Assembly (NCBI GenBank): GCA_015501595.1
Contig: JADNRX010000072.1
Location: forward strand, 62,001-126,000
Reading direction: 5' to 3'
Source of the DNA: Hymenopellis radicata
Taxonomy: Eukaryota > Basidiomycota > Agaricomycetes > Agaricales > Physalacriaceae
DNA: 64,000 nt
The notes under the pieces are model-generated. The model saw only the letters and a list, made by a program, of their open reading frames with translations, was not told the DNA's origin and made no database searches. A program made the position numbers and the translations under genes. Of this stretch, positions 35,305-46,095 are shown piece after piece; within the stretch, counting starts at the first letter, position 1, and the number at the start of each line of letters is the position of its first letter.

Positions 35305-36444
35305 TCAGTCGAGCTCCAAAAAAAGAGACATCTTCGTACCCAGACGGTGAATGTTTTCCTTGTATCGTTCCTGGAGGTTTTTGATAAGCTCAATGTCTAA
35401 AAAGATGTTAGCGACAGCTGTTACACCGTAGAGTAGCTCACCAGAAATAGATCGCTGAATTGCAGCGATCTCTGGATAGATACAGATGTGATGTGCCTTA
35501 TTCCTAGTGCGAGGGGCTGTAGAGTCCTCAAAGGAATGAGGGCGTGCACCCAGTTCACCAGGTCGAACAATACGAGGATCCATTCGTAAGTCCTCTTCAC
35601 GTTCAAGATGCAGTCGAAGATCCTCTTCTTCAACTAAAAGGCAAGTTCAGTGAATGAAAGGCGCTAGGCGAAACAGAGACTTACTGCTTTTCTCCTCGGA
35701 TTCCTCTGGTCCGTACATGGAGAGATGATCTTGCAGCTCCTCTTCGGTATGAACGATCACAGAGGGCCGTACCAGAGGCAAGATCACTATGATTAGCACT
35801 CTAAGTGTGAGATAGAATCATTTTGAGAGAGAATAGACGCACTGTAGTACCTGGGGCGATGACTGAGAGGGCATTGGAAGATGTCATGGTAGCCATCGAG
35901 GCCGTCAACCCTCTGATGAAGGTGAAGGTCCATTCGACATTCATCGTCGTAGAGAACAGGATTTAGACCATGAATGCAGATAGGGCGGATCTCTGGTCGC
36001 TGCACAGACTGCTGTTGAAGGCTACGAGCTCCAAGCTGAGTCATGGTACCATTCATGCAGGAGCGATGAGGTCTACCAAGACAGTCATTCAGCAACGCAA
36101 GTGAGGCAGGTAGACGATCCATACCTGAACCAAGAAACCATAGCTTTTTGTTGGCGATTCAAGTGCAGCATGACCTCCTGTGAATTGGCGTTCGAAAGTT
36201 GACGAAGAAGGGCATCCACCCGATCCTGACGAGGCTCATTTGCAAGGAGTTGTAGCTGGCGTTGATTATTTCCCACGGGAAGGGTAACACTGGCAGCGGC
36301 TTGACCATGACCAGTACTAGAGCCTTGGGAGGGCGGATAAGGGCGATGAGAGCGACGAGGAAATGGAGACTCCTGGTGACGATTCGTTCTGCGGAAGCAC
36401 ATCTTACAGAGGGCAAGGGGGACTTCAAGTTTCAACAAGTTCAT
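35305..36444 (-). CDS. Hypothetical island protein with CxxC motif
   Basis: Multi-exon gene from ATG 36444 to stop 35305. The N-terminus has one CxxC (ALCKMCFRRTNRH), then a Ser/Gln-rich region (QGSSTGHGQAAASVTL, QDRVDALLRQLSNANSQEVM). Middle exons contain IRPICIHGLNPVLYDDECRMDLHLHQ; later ones an acidic helix (VEEEDLRLHLEREEDLR) and DIELIKNLQERYKENIHRLG. Intron donors and acceptors are ordinary. It lies upstream of and in line with the two zinc-finger paralogues. I do not recognise the family. A TATA-like tttataaa lies near 36580. Confidence 0.4.
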
Positions 36445-38424
36445 TCACAGTATATCAAACGGTCTCTTGCAGGACCCTCCGACGGCGTCGATACATGTAC
36501 GGTAGCTAATAGACAGAGCAAGAAAAGGCAAACGCGGAAAGAAGAAAGAGAGAGGACCCAACGCGACAGTGTCGGAAGGTTTATAAAAAGGACAAAAAAG
36601 GAATACTTTCATAGTGACATTGGTGTAACGCCCGACAAAGTACGCTTTCCCGCGCCTCTCCTTACTAATTCCCGCCAGTTTCGTTACACTCGGCAAAGGA
36701 CGCCGTCCCGAAGTCATCCGTTTCTTCCGATCGTGTTCTAATAGCCTTGACAGCCTTCGCCGCCAGGAACCCCGAAAGACCTGTTTACCATAGGCTCCCA
36801 TGACGGTTTGTTGCAAGCTTGTCACAAGAAGGAAACTGTCAAGTCCGTTCCGATCGCTGGTCCGTGCGTGAGAATGCTACGCACACGTGCATGTTGGGTT
36901 TCGATTTTCTAAATTCCGAACACATCGCTCTTTCCTTCCGACTCCCATCTCAGTCTGTCCCAGATTCCCGTCACTTGGACGACTCGTCACCGTTTTGCTT
37001 TTACGGCTACCACAGCGTAGGCCTCCAGGAGCCCCCCATCAGTACTGTTGCTAGATTTCGCTGTCCGTTTCGCTCCGCTTTGGCCATGTCCCACTATAAC
37101 CCGATGCTCTCGGTGGTGGGCCTCTCCTCATTACCGCTGTACCGTCGCCGACGTCTCTCGTCAAGATTCCGAGCTTGTGGTTGGTTGATTAATTAGCGGA
37201 CTCTGCTCGATGGCGCTGTGATATCCTAGAACGTCCGTATCCTTTCATCACTGTCAATTTAGGTCTTGACAGCTTGCCAGTCCGCTCTTCTACAGGCGAC
37301 AATACACGCCAGCGTGTCGCATTACAAGCTCAACAATGGCGCCACTCCGATCGCAATGACGATGACACAGCGCGGCTGACGATGACGATAACAATACGGC
37401 AAGGACGACGACGACGCCACAGCCAGGACAATGCCCAACCATCAACTACAGCTGCACTGTACAGGGTTGTCGCCGACGGTCCTCGTACACTTGAACATGA
37501 GGTTCCCGCCTTGATGTTTGGTCTCGTCGTTACCGCCGTGAGTCTCATAGCCGTTTCCTTCACTTCGGCGCTGATATCATCTAGATCATCGAATGGACGC
37601 GCGTAACTCGAAGGATCAGTTCTCTAGAAAAACGTGAACGGTGCTCTCAAGAGTCACATGGCCATGCTCGACGCATTGAAGGAACACAATTATCATACAG
37701 GCCACAACGTGCGTATCCCCTCCTTTGTTGAACTTACTCTGACACTTTCTTCAGCGCTGCTCAACTTGTCGCAACTCGTGGGCTGTCCAATGTCGAGATC
37801 ATCGGCGCTACGCACTGGGATTCAATCGGCGACGAGTAGAAGCGCCATGCGGACCTGTTAAAATATGCCGAGTTTGTTCCTTCCGCATTCATTCAGTTGC
37901 ACGCCTCCTATCTACTCTTCGAAGCTAGTACAGTAGTCGTACATGTAGCATACTCTTACATCTTGAATATCATGCCGTGTGGCACCATTACCCTTGCATC
38001 TGTTGTGTGAAAATGCACTGATAAACTCGTCGTAATGCTGTGATAAAGACTGGTTGATGTTGCACTATTTCAATGAAAGTACTTGGCAAGTTTGCACAGG
38101 AGATTGTGAATTTCGGGAGTAATCAGTACAAAGTACGTAGGGGACCGCTTGCATTTGTGCAAATATTGACTATTCCCGTTATTGATGTTAATACCTACAG
38201 AATAGCAAGATATGTCCTATTCTGCGTCTATTACGGACATAAAACCAGGGGACCATTTTCCTGATGCATGGCAGGGTTCTTCGTCGATATCTCACATCCG
38301 TGAGAACTAGTACACCCAAGAAATACCGTTCAAGAGTAGCGCCAGGAGTAGTCCCACGCATCCCAGAATCCTCATCAGAGTCTTCATAGGCTGGCTCGAC
38401 CTGAAGACGTTGACGCGTCAGATA
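36445..38424. other. Gene-poor region with relics
   Basis: Contains a decayed coding stretch at about 37634-37920 and (gac)n-like low complexity near 37360-37420. No intact gene was identified. Confidence 0.4.
37634..37920 (+). pseudogene. Decayed gene segment, family unknown
   Basis: One exon reads GALKSHMAMLDALKEHNYHTGHN to a GTGCGT donor. After a TCTTCAG acceptor the frame AQLVATRGLSNVEIIGATHWDSIGDE looks coding but meets a TAG, then KRHADLLKYAEFV continues in the same frame. The splice phase does not match either. I read it as a relic; I cannot name the family. Confidence 0.3.
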
Positions 38425-38721
38425 TCAAGATTGAAACTCGCCGATAGAAACTCGAGGCACAGTTAGAGAATCCATTTCTTGTTCTACTTCACCACTGGAC
38501 GCGTTAGACGCGTCGAGTTTTTCGGCGATAAGATCAATGCGGGGGGCAAGCTCAGAGCAACGTGTGTCATGCGTGATCGGAAGCACGAAGAAGGATGTTA
38601 CTATAAGCGCCCTCGCCATAAGTGCTTCGAGATCATGCGAGGACCAAGGAACATTGGGCTTACTGAGATGCGTGAACACGTGAATCAGTCGTTGAATTGA
38701 ATCTCTGGCCTTTTTTCTCAT
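38425..38721 (-). CDS. Hypothetical helical protein or fragment
   Basis: 98-aa frame from ATG 38721. The sequence IQRLIHVFTHLSKPNVPWSSHDLEALMARALIV resembles helical segments of large agaricomycete proteins that carry DUF6535, but no transmembrane DUF6535 domain is found nearby, so it is likely a fragment. The rest (APRIDLIAEKLDASNASSG) is hydrophilic. Confidence 0.3.
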   Translation of the reverse strand: MRKKARDSIQRLIHVFTHLSKPNVPWSSHDLEALMARALIVTSFFVLPITHDTRCSELAPRIDLIAEKLDASNASSGEVEQEMDSLTVPRVSIGEFQS

Positions 38722-40705
38722 AATCCCATCCTACTAGACATGCGGTAGGCCTCGTACATGGTCGATCTCCACTGAAGTCGCATCATCTGACACGACAACC
38801 AGTCGTGTCCCGAAACCTGGAACTGCACCGCAATCTCAATCTATAACCATGGTTCTAGTCACATTGTAGGAGTGGCGTCGCTGGGTTGAGATAACAAACG
38901 CTTGGGGTTACGGGCTCGCTTCCTTCTAGTTGACAATCATTAAGACTCGGGCGACCCCAGGCGAAAATATTTTCCTCTTGCCACGAACCGGTAGGGCCTA
39001 GTACCTAATTCCTCGGAACGCCTAGAGAAAGTGCACTCTCCTCAGCAAAATATCCTACCCGCACCGCGAGGGTACGTGGTCACGTAAAGACCAAAGGGAT
39101 CAAGGATATGCCTTGACATACCGCCGCGCTCGTGCGTCGGACGAGCGAGGAGAGGTAAAGCATGCACTATTGTATCTTTACTAGGCTCTGGATCCGCCGA
39201 GAGCCGTATTCGAAACGTGCTTGGATGGTGACGAATCGAGCCCAGAAGAGTCGGAAAGGAAGTGTTTGTTGAAGCAAGGTATCTAGTAGAAAGGAGATTC
39301 AAGAGCTAACAGTGACAACCTAATCAGATGGTAAGATCGGATGTTCGTTAGAGACCGCTGCCGCACCTTCAGTCTGGATGGTGAGCTGTTGAGCAAGGTC
39401 GCATCCATGCAGCATTGGTGCTGTACAGACCTGGTACAGAAACGTTTCGGCGAACAGGCACACAGTTTGTAGATGTCGTCGCTTTCTGGTTGCATCATAG
39501 TGGCTGGCATTTCGACTCGACAAGACAAATTCTGAGCGACGTCTGAGGCAATAAACACTGTCAGGTTCGAGGGACACAACTTAAACGAGTATAGTAGTCT
39601 GCGGAAGAAAGAAAAGGTCGATTTCGCTCCAAATGGTTAAGACCTAAAGGCAGAAACCTGAAAATGACCTCTAAACCACAGAGGGCGCGTGTCACGCGAG
39701 ACAACGAGTTACAATGCATCGTGGATGTTGAATCTTTCGAAATTTTTGCCAATTCAGCGACCCAAAATACCCGATCACGTGAGTTACCTCCCTTCGTAAG
39801 AACCGTGGCGTTTCACACAGCGACAAGCTTACAGCTCGTCCTTCAAAAAAAGGAACAAGGAAGGGCATGAGAAGCATCGTAGAAGTGACTTCGTCCTAGA
39901 TTTTAGTCTTACTCTACCCAGCGTAGTGTTAGTCTGGTTGAGGTTAATTTTAGTCTAGTGTTTAAGTGGGGGGCTGTACCGTGGTTGGGCTTATTATGTA
40001 AGTTGCCCATTTGCGGCTGCCTACGTAAGCTCAGCGAGATAGCGGCGGACACTGCCTGCGTACTTAAATCAACCTCGGCGCGGATGATTACAGGCTACGA
40101 ATCGACCTCAGTCAATGGGAGAAAAGCACGTCCAGCAGACATCAACACCACATGGTCACACCAAGATGAGAAACCGCAAAGTGAATTATAATTAGTTGAA
40201 TGTATGTAAAGTACTAGTCATTTGGGTATCGTCGTTGTTGTTACTGCCGCGCGCTGCTGCATCCTCGGATGTGCATCAAAGTCTGCTTTGGCTGAGTGTC
40301 GTCCATATCGGTGTATCATCGTCGCCAGATAACCGTGGCTTCATCGTTGCCGTCATTGTTCGGTCCTCGTAGTTGAGCCCCATCGCCATCGTCGAGTCCT
40401 TGTCACAGCGTGCTTGTTATTCCTGTATCCCGGTCGAAATTAGAGTGTCCTCGTTGCCGTTGTGCTATCTGTATCAGCCGTTGTCATTCTGTCCTCGTCC
40501 CGTATCAGGTCCTCGCTGCCTGTCGCATCTGTGTGGCCTTGCTCTCGCTATCAGCGAGGCCTGTGTTTTCCTTTGGACATGCCTTGTGGTCATCGCACCC
40601 AGTTGTCGCCGTGTCCTCGTCACAACGTTGTGTCTTGGCAACAGTCTTGTCACCGCCTTACATGCCGCTTTGTCGCTGGCAAATGCTGGCGTGAGAGGAT
40701 GAGCT
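38722..40705. other. Unresolved region, possible degraded genes
   Basis: Minus-strand frames at 39042-39760 have coding-like stretches without continuous splicing. From 40200 to 40690 the sequence is low in complexity with many tcctcg, gtcgtc and gttgtc words. No gene is claimed. Confidence 0.35.
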
Positions 40706-41047
40706 CTACATCCTGAAGGAGAATGAGTAAACTAGTTGAACTGAAAGCTGTCGGAGAACGCACCTGTCTGCACTAACCGCCAGCAAGCGGCGCGATGCTA
40801 GATCCCACCCCCCACTATCTCCCACGACACGGATAAGAGGACCTCGACGGGTGTTTGGAAGCAGTTCATCGGAGTTGACGGGTGTCCTACGTAGGTCTGA
40901 ATGACTGGACGGCAGAGAGAGCGGGGGCGGCTGTAACACGGAGAAGACATATCATGATATGACCGGCTAGGAGAGCTACGCACCGTCAAAGTCGTCAAAA
41001 TCGTCCTCAGGCGGCGTCAGTGTCGGCTGTTTGGCAGGCTTAGACAT
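40706..41047 (-). CDS. Small hypothetical protein with acidic N-terminus
   Basis: Two exons, 40984-41047 and 40706-40896, give 84 aa. It starts MSKPAKQPTLTPPEDDFDDFDD and continues LRRTPVNSDELLPNTRRGPLIRVVGD. The intron (GTGCGT to ATTCAG) is 87 nt. The start resembles the acidic start of peroxin Pex19, but the rest does not. The hAT-like element begins 35 bp upstream of its ATG, with the 8-bp duplication between, so its promoter was displaced by the insertion. Confidence 0.35.
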
Positions 41048-41073
41048 AGTAGGCAAAAATAGAGGCAGTTGCG

Positions 41074-41081
41074 GCACAGAG
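41074..41081. repeat. hAT target-site duplication, left copy
   Basis: gcacagag, identical to 42223-42230. Confidence 0.9.
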
Positions 41082-41092
41082 TAGAGACCTCA

Positions 41093-41275
41093 ACGAGTCC
41101 GACGCGAGTCAGACTCGCGACTCGTAACGTGAGTACTCATGGAAAAAGAAGTCCAGTTCAGACTCGCGTCGGACTCGACTCGCGATGACTCGCGAGTCAT
41201 CGTGAGTCCACTCGCGAGTACTCACCATGAGTCCGAGTCATCTCGGATACTCACGAGTACTCGCGAGTCCATCAC
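41093..41275. repeat. Subterminal CGAGTC array, left
   Basis: About eleven exact CGAGTC/GACTCG hexamers plus variants such as gagtactcg within 180 bp, in both orientations. A matching cluster lies at 42057-42210. Confidence 0.85.
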
Positions 41276-41348
41276 CTCCCAGCATTCATGCACAGCGAGC
41301 ATCCCCGGGCAATGGCACGGGGACAGTCAGCTGGGCATGAGGGTAGGG

Positions 41349-41460
41349 TGGGTGGTGGTAGGAGGATGGTGATGGTGGTGGAAGGATAGTGGTAGTGGTG
41401 GGAGGATGGTGGTGGTGGTGGGAGGATGGGAAGGTGGCAGAGTGGCGGTGGGAAGGTGAG
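41349..41460. repeat. GGT/GGA-rich microsatellite inside hAT element
   Basis: Imperfect ggtggtggt and gggaggatggt repeats; produces long spurious open frames on both strands. Confidence 0.8.
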
Positions 41461-42056
41461 AGAAGAGTGGTGCTCACTGTACTTCATTCTCCTCCTTATC
41501 AATCAATCATTGTCCACCCATCATCCTCAAACTATTGTTGACATCTAGTCGCCATCGTGCAGTCGAGTCGTCGCCGCGTCGCTGCAGCAAAGTTGTTGCC
41601 GTTGCGGCGGTTAAGTTGTTAGCGTGATTGAGTTGGCGCCGTTGCCACGGTCAAGCTGTTGGCGCCGTTGGGTCGGGGTCGCGGTCCAGTCGTCGTCACC
41701 GGTCGTCGTCACCGTCCAGTCGTCCATCCAGTTGTTGTCCCAGTCTGCTGCTGTCACAGAGACAGCAGCAGCACATCTGGCAGAGCCAGATTCCGAAATC
41801 CACCACTCACAGGCTGCCTGACAATCGTCAGAGCAGCGGGAGCGACAATCGTCACTCCCTGGGTGGTGGTGGTGGTCGTGGTGGACGTCGAGAACAGAGA
41901 AATACCACTCGATCAGACGCTGACGCGTCGCTTCGGGACTCGGCCCGGATCGCCGGATCAGGCTGGATAATCGCGCCCGTCTCGTTCTCGAGACGTTGCG
42001 GACCATTTGCTCTGCAAAAAATTCGTAAATTTAGTTTAAATATATATCTAAATATT

Positions 42057-42210
42057 TGCGAGTCATCGTGTGATGACTCGCGGTCTGAAAATGAATACTC
42101 AGACTCGTGCTCGGACTCGCGAGTATGTGACTCGCGAGTCACACGAGTGCGAACGCCGACGTGCCCGAAGCGAGTCGAGTCACCAGATGACTCGGTGACC
42201 CGGTGACTCG
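42057..42210. repeat. Subterminal CGAGTC array, right
   Basis: About ten exact hexamers, both orientations, separated from the left array by the unrelated interior. Confidence 0.85.
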
Positions 42211-42222
42211 TTGAGGTCTCTA

Positions 42223-42230
42223 GCACAGAG
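42223..42230. repeat. hAT target-site duplication, right copy
   Basis: gcacagag, identical to 41074-41081. Confidence 0.9.
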
Positions 42231-42906
42231 CCACTCGTAAAGCCGTTAGATGCCCAAGGGACCAGGGAACAAGACGTAGGTGGAAGCAAAATATGTGTCG
42301 CCCAATTCGGGTGACTTACATAATAAGCGCAATCACGGTACAGGCCCCAACTTAATCGACAGACTCTATACACATCGATCAACCTCACACTGCAAGAATC
42401 GATCGTGTATATTGCGTCTGTTTTTAAGAGACTAGGTTAATTTATGCTACGGTATGCCAAGGGTGGTCTCGGTATCGGAGGAGCTCGTGGAGCTATGCTC
42501 CCGAGTTCTTGCATGCTCAGAGTCATGGACAGCGAACCTGATGCTTCGGCTACGCTCCGTCAACGCGACCTCATGCACTTGACCAGCAAGCGCTGCTTGC
42601 TGCCGCTGCACTAAGACGATGATCGTAAGAGGATATAAGCCCTGTCGTAATGATTCCTGTGTGAGGTCTAGCGTAGTTTGAAACCTCAACAGAACTGACC
42701 ACGATCTGGTTTCCGACAGAATTAAGCACCGCAGAGAGGAAACTGAAAACTTGCGGGTCTCCGACAGATGGGAAGTACGTGAAGCTTTTGACACCCTGAA
42801 ATCTAATTCAGACACGGGAACTCGTAATGAATGGCGAGACACAGACCCAAAAGACAAAATACACGAAGCCGGATTCGATCAATACGAGGAGTATTCTATG
42901 AGGAAG

Positions 42907-42915
42907 CGATTTCTG
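42907..42915. repeat. MULE target-site duplication, left copy
   Basis: cgatttctg, identical to 44644-44652. Confidence 0.88.
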
Positions 42916-42959
42916 GAGTAAAGACAACTTTCACCACATCCACAGCAGCGCGTAGCGCG

Positions 42960-43018
42960 CATACCCACACTGGGGGGTGCACACCCACACTCGGGGGCGC
43001 ACACCCACACTCGGGCAT
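42960..43018. repeat. Subterminal G/C-rich array of MULE, left
   Basis: Three copies of a roughly 20-bp unit around acacccacactcggg. Two inverted copies lie at about 44548-44603 (gagtgtgggtgtgc). Confidence 0.8.
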
Positions 43019-43178
43019 GCCCATCACAACTTGAAGAGCATATCGAGACTTCAGACATGTCAGCTGTGTACGCCACACTTCATGTGCATGTCACTCAGTG
43101 TGATGCCGCCGCCACCGTTTGAGTAGAATAGAAGTGATTATGAAATTGTTGTAGACATCATATATGATTAAAACTTTT

Positions 43179-44426
43179 CTAGTAGGAAAGATGTCCAGTT
43201 GCCTTATTGGTGTAGATACGAGCGATGGTAACAGCTGTAAGATGGAATGAGATCATAATACATCAGACTTGGAGTAACGGGGATCTAACCTCGTGCTGCT
43301 GGTGCATACCAGATCACTATCTCCCACTCCTTCAATTCACCGCGTACACGTCTGAATGTGGCATCGACACGCAGCCCACTGGCAAATGCGCCGTGAACAA
43401 AGTTTAACAAATATGAATATCCACTATAGACGAGTGTTCCACCGCTTGGACTCATCATCACGGTGTGGACACCGTGCTCAGCAAGAGGTTGCTCTGTGTC
43501 AACTCGTACCAATCCCATCAGTGCTGCAATACTCATGAGTACCACATTGGAAAGTGGAGTAATGAGTACATGCCTTCAATCCCTAAGCCCAACAGAGATT
43601 CCTGGCGACACTCCTGATAAAGGAACCGGTGTGACTGAAGGGCAGGTGAGACAGGTGCCGTTCCGTTCGTAATCAAGCGCGTCGCTGGTTCTACATTCGA
43701 AAGTGATTCCAGGATTACCATGCAAAAGAACAATGTACCCGTCACAGTTTCGCTGTCAGCATCCTTTTCGCCACGTTCGACACATAAACTGGCTGGCAAG
43801 TAGGTTAGGAAAGGCGCAATCGAACAAATGGAACGATCGAACAATTGGAACGGGCAGGGAGCAAACACGATGACAGCGTCAGAGAGGGGACCAACAGTTC
43901 TAATAAGTGAATTAAGCCTGCTGTTCAGAAAACTGGGAGTAGGACGTACCGTCAAGCTCATTCACATAATCCGAGGTATCGCCGTTGTACGCTGTGCCGC
44001 TCGCATCGTCCTCTGGCTCCACCTCTGAGTCGGAACTATCCAAAATTTCGAGAACCTCGTGGCCGTTTCGAACTGTTGACCGTGTTTTGATGTCCTGCTG
44101 GGGGATGCTCGTCGCCGCCGTGTCAGGCTCAATCTCGCGCGCAGTTTCCGGCTCCTGTGTAATGGGGAATGGTGCCAATTTCGATGATTCGGGGACGGGC
44201 TGCTTCAGGAAGGTCTGAAACTCGCCTACATCAACCGAATTCGTGTCCAGAGACGTCGTGGGGTTTTGCAAGGTGTCGCGTGGGGAAAAAGTCTAAATCG
44301 GTCAATGCACGCGATCCGACAGCCAAATGAGGCACATACGTAGTCGCGGAAAGCCTTCACGTCCTGGTTGCTGACGTTGCCCAAGAATGCGCTGTCGCTG
44401 TTCGTTCGAGCGCGTCGCCGACTCAT
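43179..44426 (-). CDS. Truncated MULE transposase inside the 1.7-kb element
   Basis: Starts MSRRRARTNSDSAFLGN at 44426. An intron removes GTATGTG to ATTTAG and leads to an acidic Ser-rich region (EVLEILDSSDSEVEPEDD). Later exons reach YSYLLNFVHGAFASGLRVDATFRRVRGELKEWEIVIW, whose VDATFRRV-x3-KEWE pattern is the first catalytic Asp block of MULE transposases, then AVTIARIYTNKATGHLSY and a stop at 43179. The second Asp, the CxxH pair and the Glu are missing, so the protein cannot cut DNA. The element would need a transposase from elsewhere. Exon borders in the middle are approximate. Confidence 0.55.
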
Positions 44427-44643
44427 GACTCAAAGTATCGGAGACCTGAAGAGCAGGCGGGAAGGTGGTGGACGGAGGGAAGTAATTTTTGAATTTCAAA
44501 TGTAGAATCGCGCGACATCATTTCCCAGGACACGACGTAGGCTAGCCAGTGCGGATGCCCATGCCCGAGTGTGGGTGTGCACCCCCGGATGTGGGTGTGC
44601 GCGTTCTAAGCTGCTATGGATGTGGTTATAGATGTATATACTC

Positions 44644-44652
44644 CGATTTCTG
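44644..44652. repeat. MULE target-site duplication, right copy
   Basis: cgatttctg, identical to 42907-42915. Confidence 0.88.
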
Positions 44653-45595
44653 ATGCTTCAACAACGGTGCAATGTCATTCATAGTGCGCCGGTAGCGCCT
44701 ATGCGACGTTCAGTCTTGCGAGCTCAAATCAGCACGAATGACAGCGCTCACCAGACCTGGTACACTATGACGAAGGTGGCACAGAAATTCGTCCCCAACG
44801 ATATGAAGTATGTGGCTATTTGCGAACGGGAACACCTCTTGGGGCGTCCGAGGTAGCGGCCATATTCCATTATGCATCCTAGGAAGTAGAGTCCCATGCC
44901 TGGTCCATAGAAAGTGAATTGAGCGACGGTAGACTTATAGGGAACATGCTTACCGAGCGAAGCTGCGAGCATAACGACCAACGGTATCAAAACGCGCTTC
45001 CTGGATCCGGAGAGCGCGTATGCTCTCCATACAACAACGGCATCCCCAATGATGAACTTTCAACAATGCTTCGGTGCTTTCGTTGTCAATTCGCAGCCCA
45101 TTAATGCTCACCTCGAAAGTGTATAGTATCGTCTGTGCGAAAAATCGCCACTGGTTCAACTTGGAGTCGCTGAATTTCGGTATAGCATTGGTCATTTCGT
45201 GAAGCAGTTGAACAGGGACCATGAGGTCGGCGATATCCAGAGCCCATAAGGCCGTGGAAATGGCGAACATCAGCAGCGTTGTGGCAATCATGATCATTCT
45301 CCGCCAACTCCGGAAGCCGTCTGGCCGACTGATGGACATAAGAATTGAGCGCGTACAGGCGAGAATCACTCACAAGAGAAATCGAAAAGCAACGATGAGA
45401 AGTATGATATGAATGCCTAACAAGCGCATCTTAAATGCGCTTTCGACTGCTAAGAAAAGAGAACGCACCATAGAATACGCTTTCACATATTACAGCCACA
45501 ATTCGCGACCTGATTTTGTCAGCGAACGATACTAACCAGCGAGACTCCGAGTGTGTGATGGGCATGGTTGGGCTACTGTCCACCTCGACGCCCAT

Positions 45596-46095
45596 GGTTT
45601 ATTATCATGTTACGGGGCGGGACGGTATGGTGGGAAATGTTTCGAAGATGGTCAAAGTGAGTCTTCCACAGGGATGATGTGGTAAAGCACAGCACTCGAC
45701 AGTGTTTTAGGAAGCCCGCGCAAGTCGCTTGACGATGGAACCTGAAGATGACAGTCAGTCAACCAGGGCTCCACACTTTCAGAGCGAATACACGCCTCGA
45801 ATCATCCGAGTCAACGTTCTCCGTCTCTTCCGTTCGCGCGTTGCGCCTGGTCATATCGTGAATCTGACACCTTCATTCTTGCACACGAGCAACTTGGAGC
45901 CTGAGGGAGTCTAGCACCAGCTGCTGATGCAGCATCTACTCGTGATGCCATGATTAGCATTGCTATTCTCCGAACGGCACGACGTTGGAGCTGGCGTGGA
46001 GCGAACTTACATGAAGATGATCCGACATTGGTGTTCCGTGTACACATGCATGATTGTTATCGATATTTCGCGTGAACAGACGCAAAGACGCTACT
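45596..46095. other. Intergenic between seven-TM and Fic genes
   Basis: A 41-codon plus-strand frame from 45950 (MISIAILRTARRWSWRG) is seen but not supported otherwise. Confidence 0.35.

Larger units (their letters stand above)
41082..42222. mobile_element. Non-autonomous hAT-like DNA transposon, 1141 bp
   Basis: Both ends carry the same perfect 18-bp inverted repeat, tagagacctcaacgagtc. The flanks are an identical 8-bp direct repeat gcacagag (41074-41081 and 42223-42230), the target duplication size of hAT elements. Next to each end is a dense cluster of CGAGTC/GACTCG words. The middle holds (ggtggt)n low complexity and no transposase frame, so it depends on an outside transposase. Confidence 0.88.
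42916..44643. mobile_element. MULE-like DNA transposon, 1728 bp
   Basis: Ends are imperfect inverted repeats of about 34 bp (left gagtaaagacaactttcacc, right on the other strand gagtatatacatctataacc, both followed by acatcca and agcagc). The 9-bp target cgatttctg is duplicated at 42907-42915 and 44644-44652, the size typical of Mutator elements. Inside each end lies a short array of cacacccacactcggg-type units (three left, two right). It carries a truncated transposase gene at 43179-44426. Confidence 0.85.
42447..45595 (-). pseudogene. Seven-TM fungal membrane protein gene split by MULE insertion
   Basis: Starts MGVEVDSSPTMP at ATG 45595. Exons then give SRIVAVICESVFYG, IHIILLIVAFRFL, SWRRMIMIATTLLMFAIST, FIIGDAVVVWRAYALSGSRK, GLYFLGCIMEYGRY, TNFCATFVIVYQVW and RYRRTMNDIAPLLKHQKS. 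At that point (44644) a 1728-bp element intervenes. Past it, beyond 42916, the frame resumes LPHRILLVLIESGFVYFVFW, then FSFLSAVLNSVGNQIV, QGLYPLTIIVLVQRQ and a Ser/Thr-rich tail ending TTLGIP at 42447. These are the usual blocks of a large agaricomycete seven-helix family with a late cytosolic tail. Removing the insert and one duplicated 9-mer restores the frame. The inserted stop truncates the product before its last helices. Confidence 0.8.

Noticed and set aside
37274..37606. 110-aa plus-strand frame with one hydrophobic stretch
   Set aside because: Overlaps (gac)n low complexity and has no homologous pattern or good gene context.
40984..41047. Peroxin Pex19 exon
   Set aside because: Only the acidic first 20 residues resemble Pex19; the second exon does not contain the Pex19 core.
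41611..42206. Coding frames (up to 192 aa) inside the hAT element
   Set aside because: They come from low-complexity GTCGTC and CGAGTC words and lack hAT transposase motifs.
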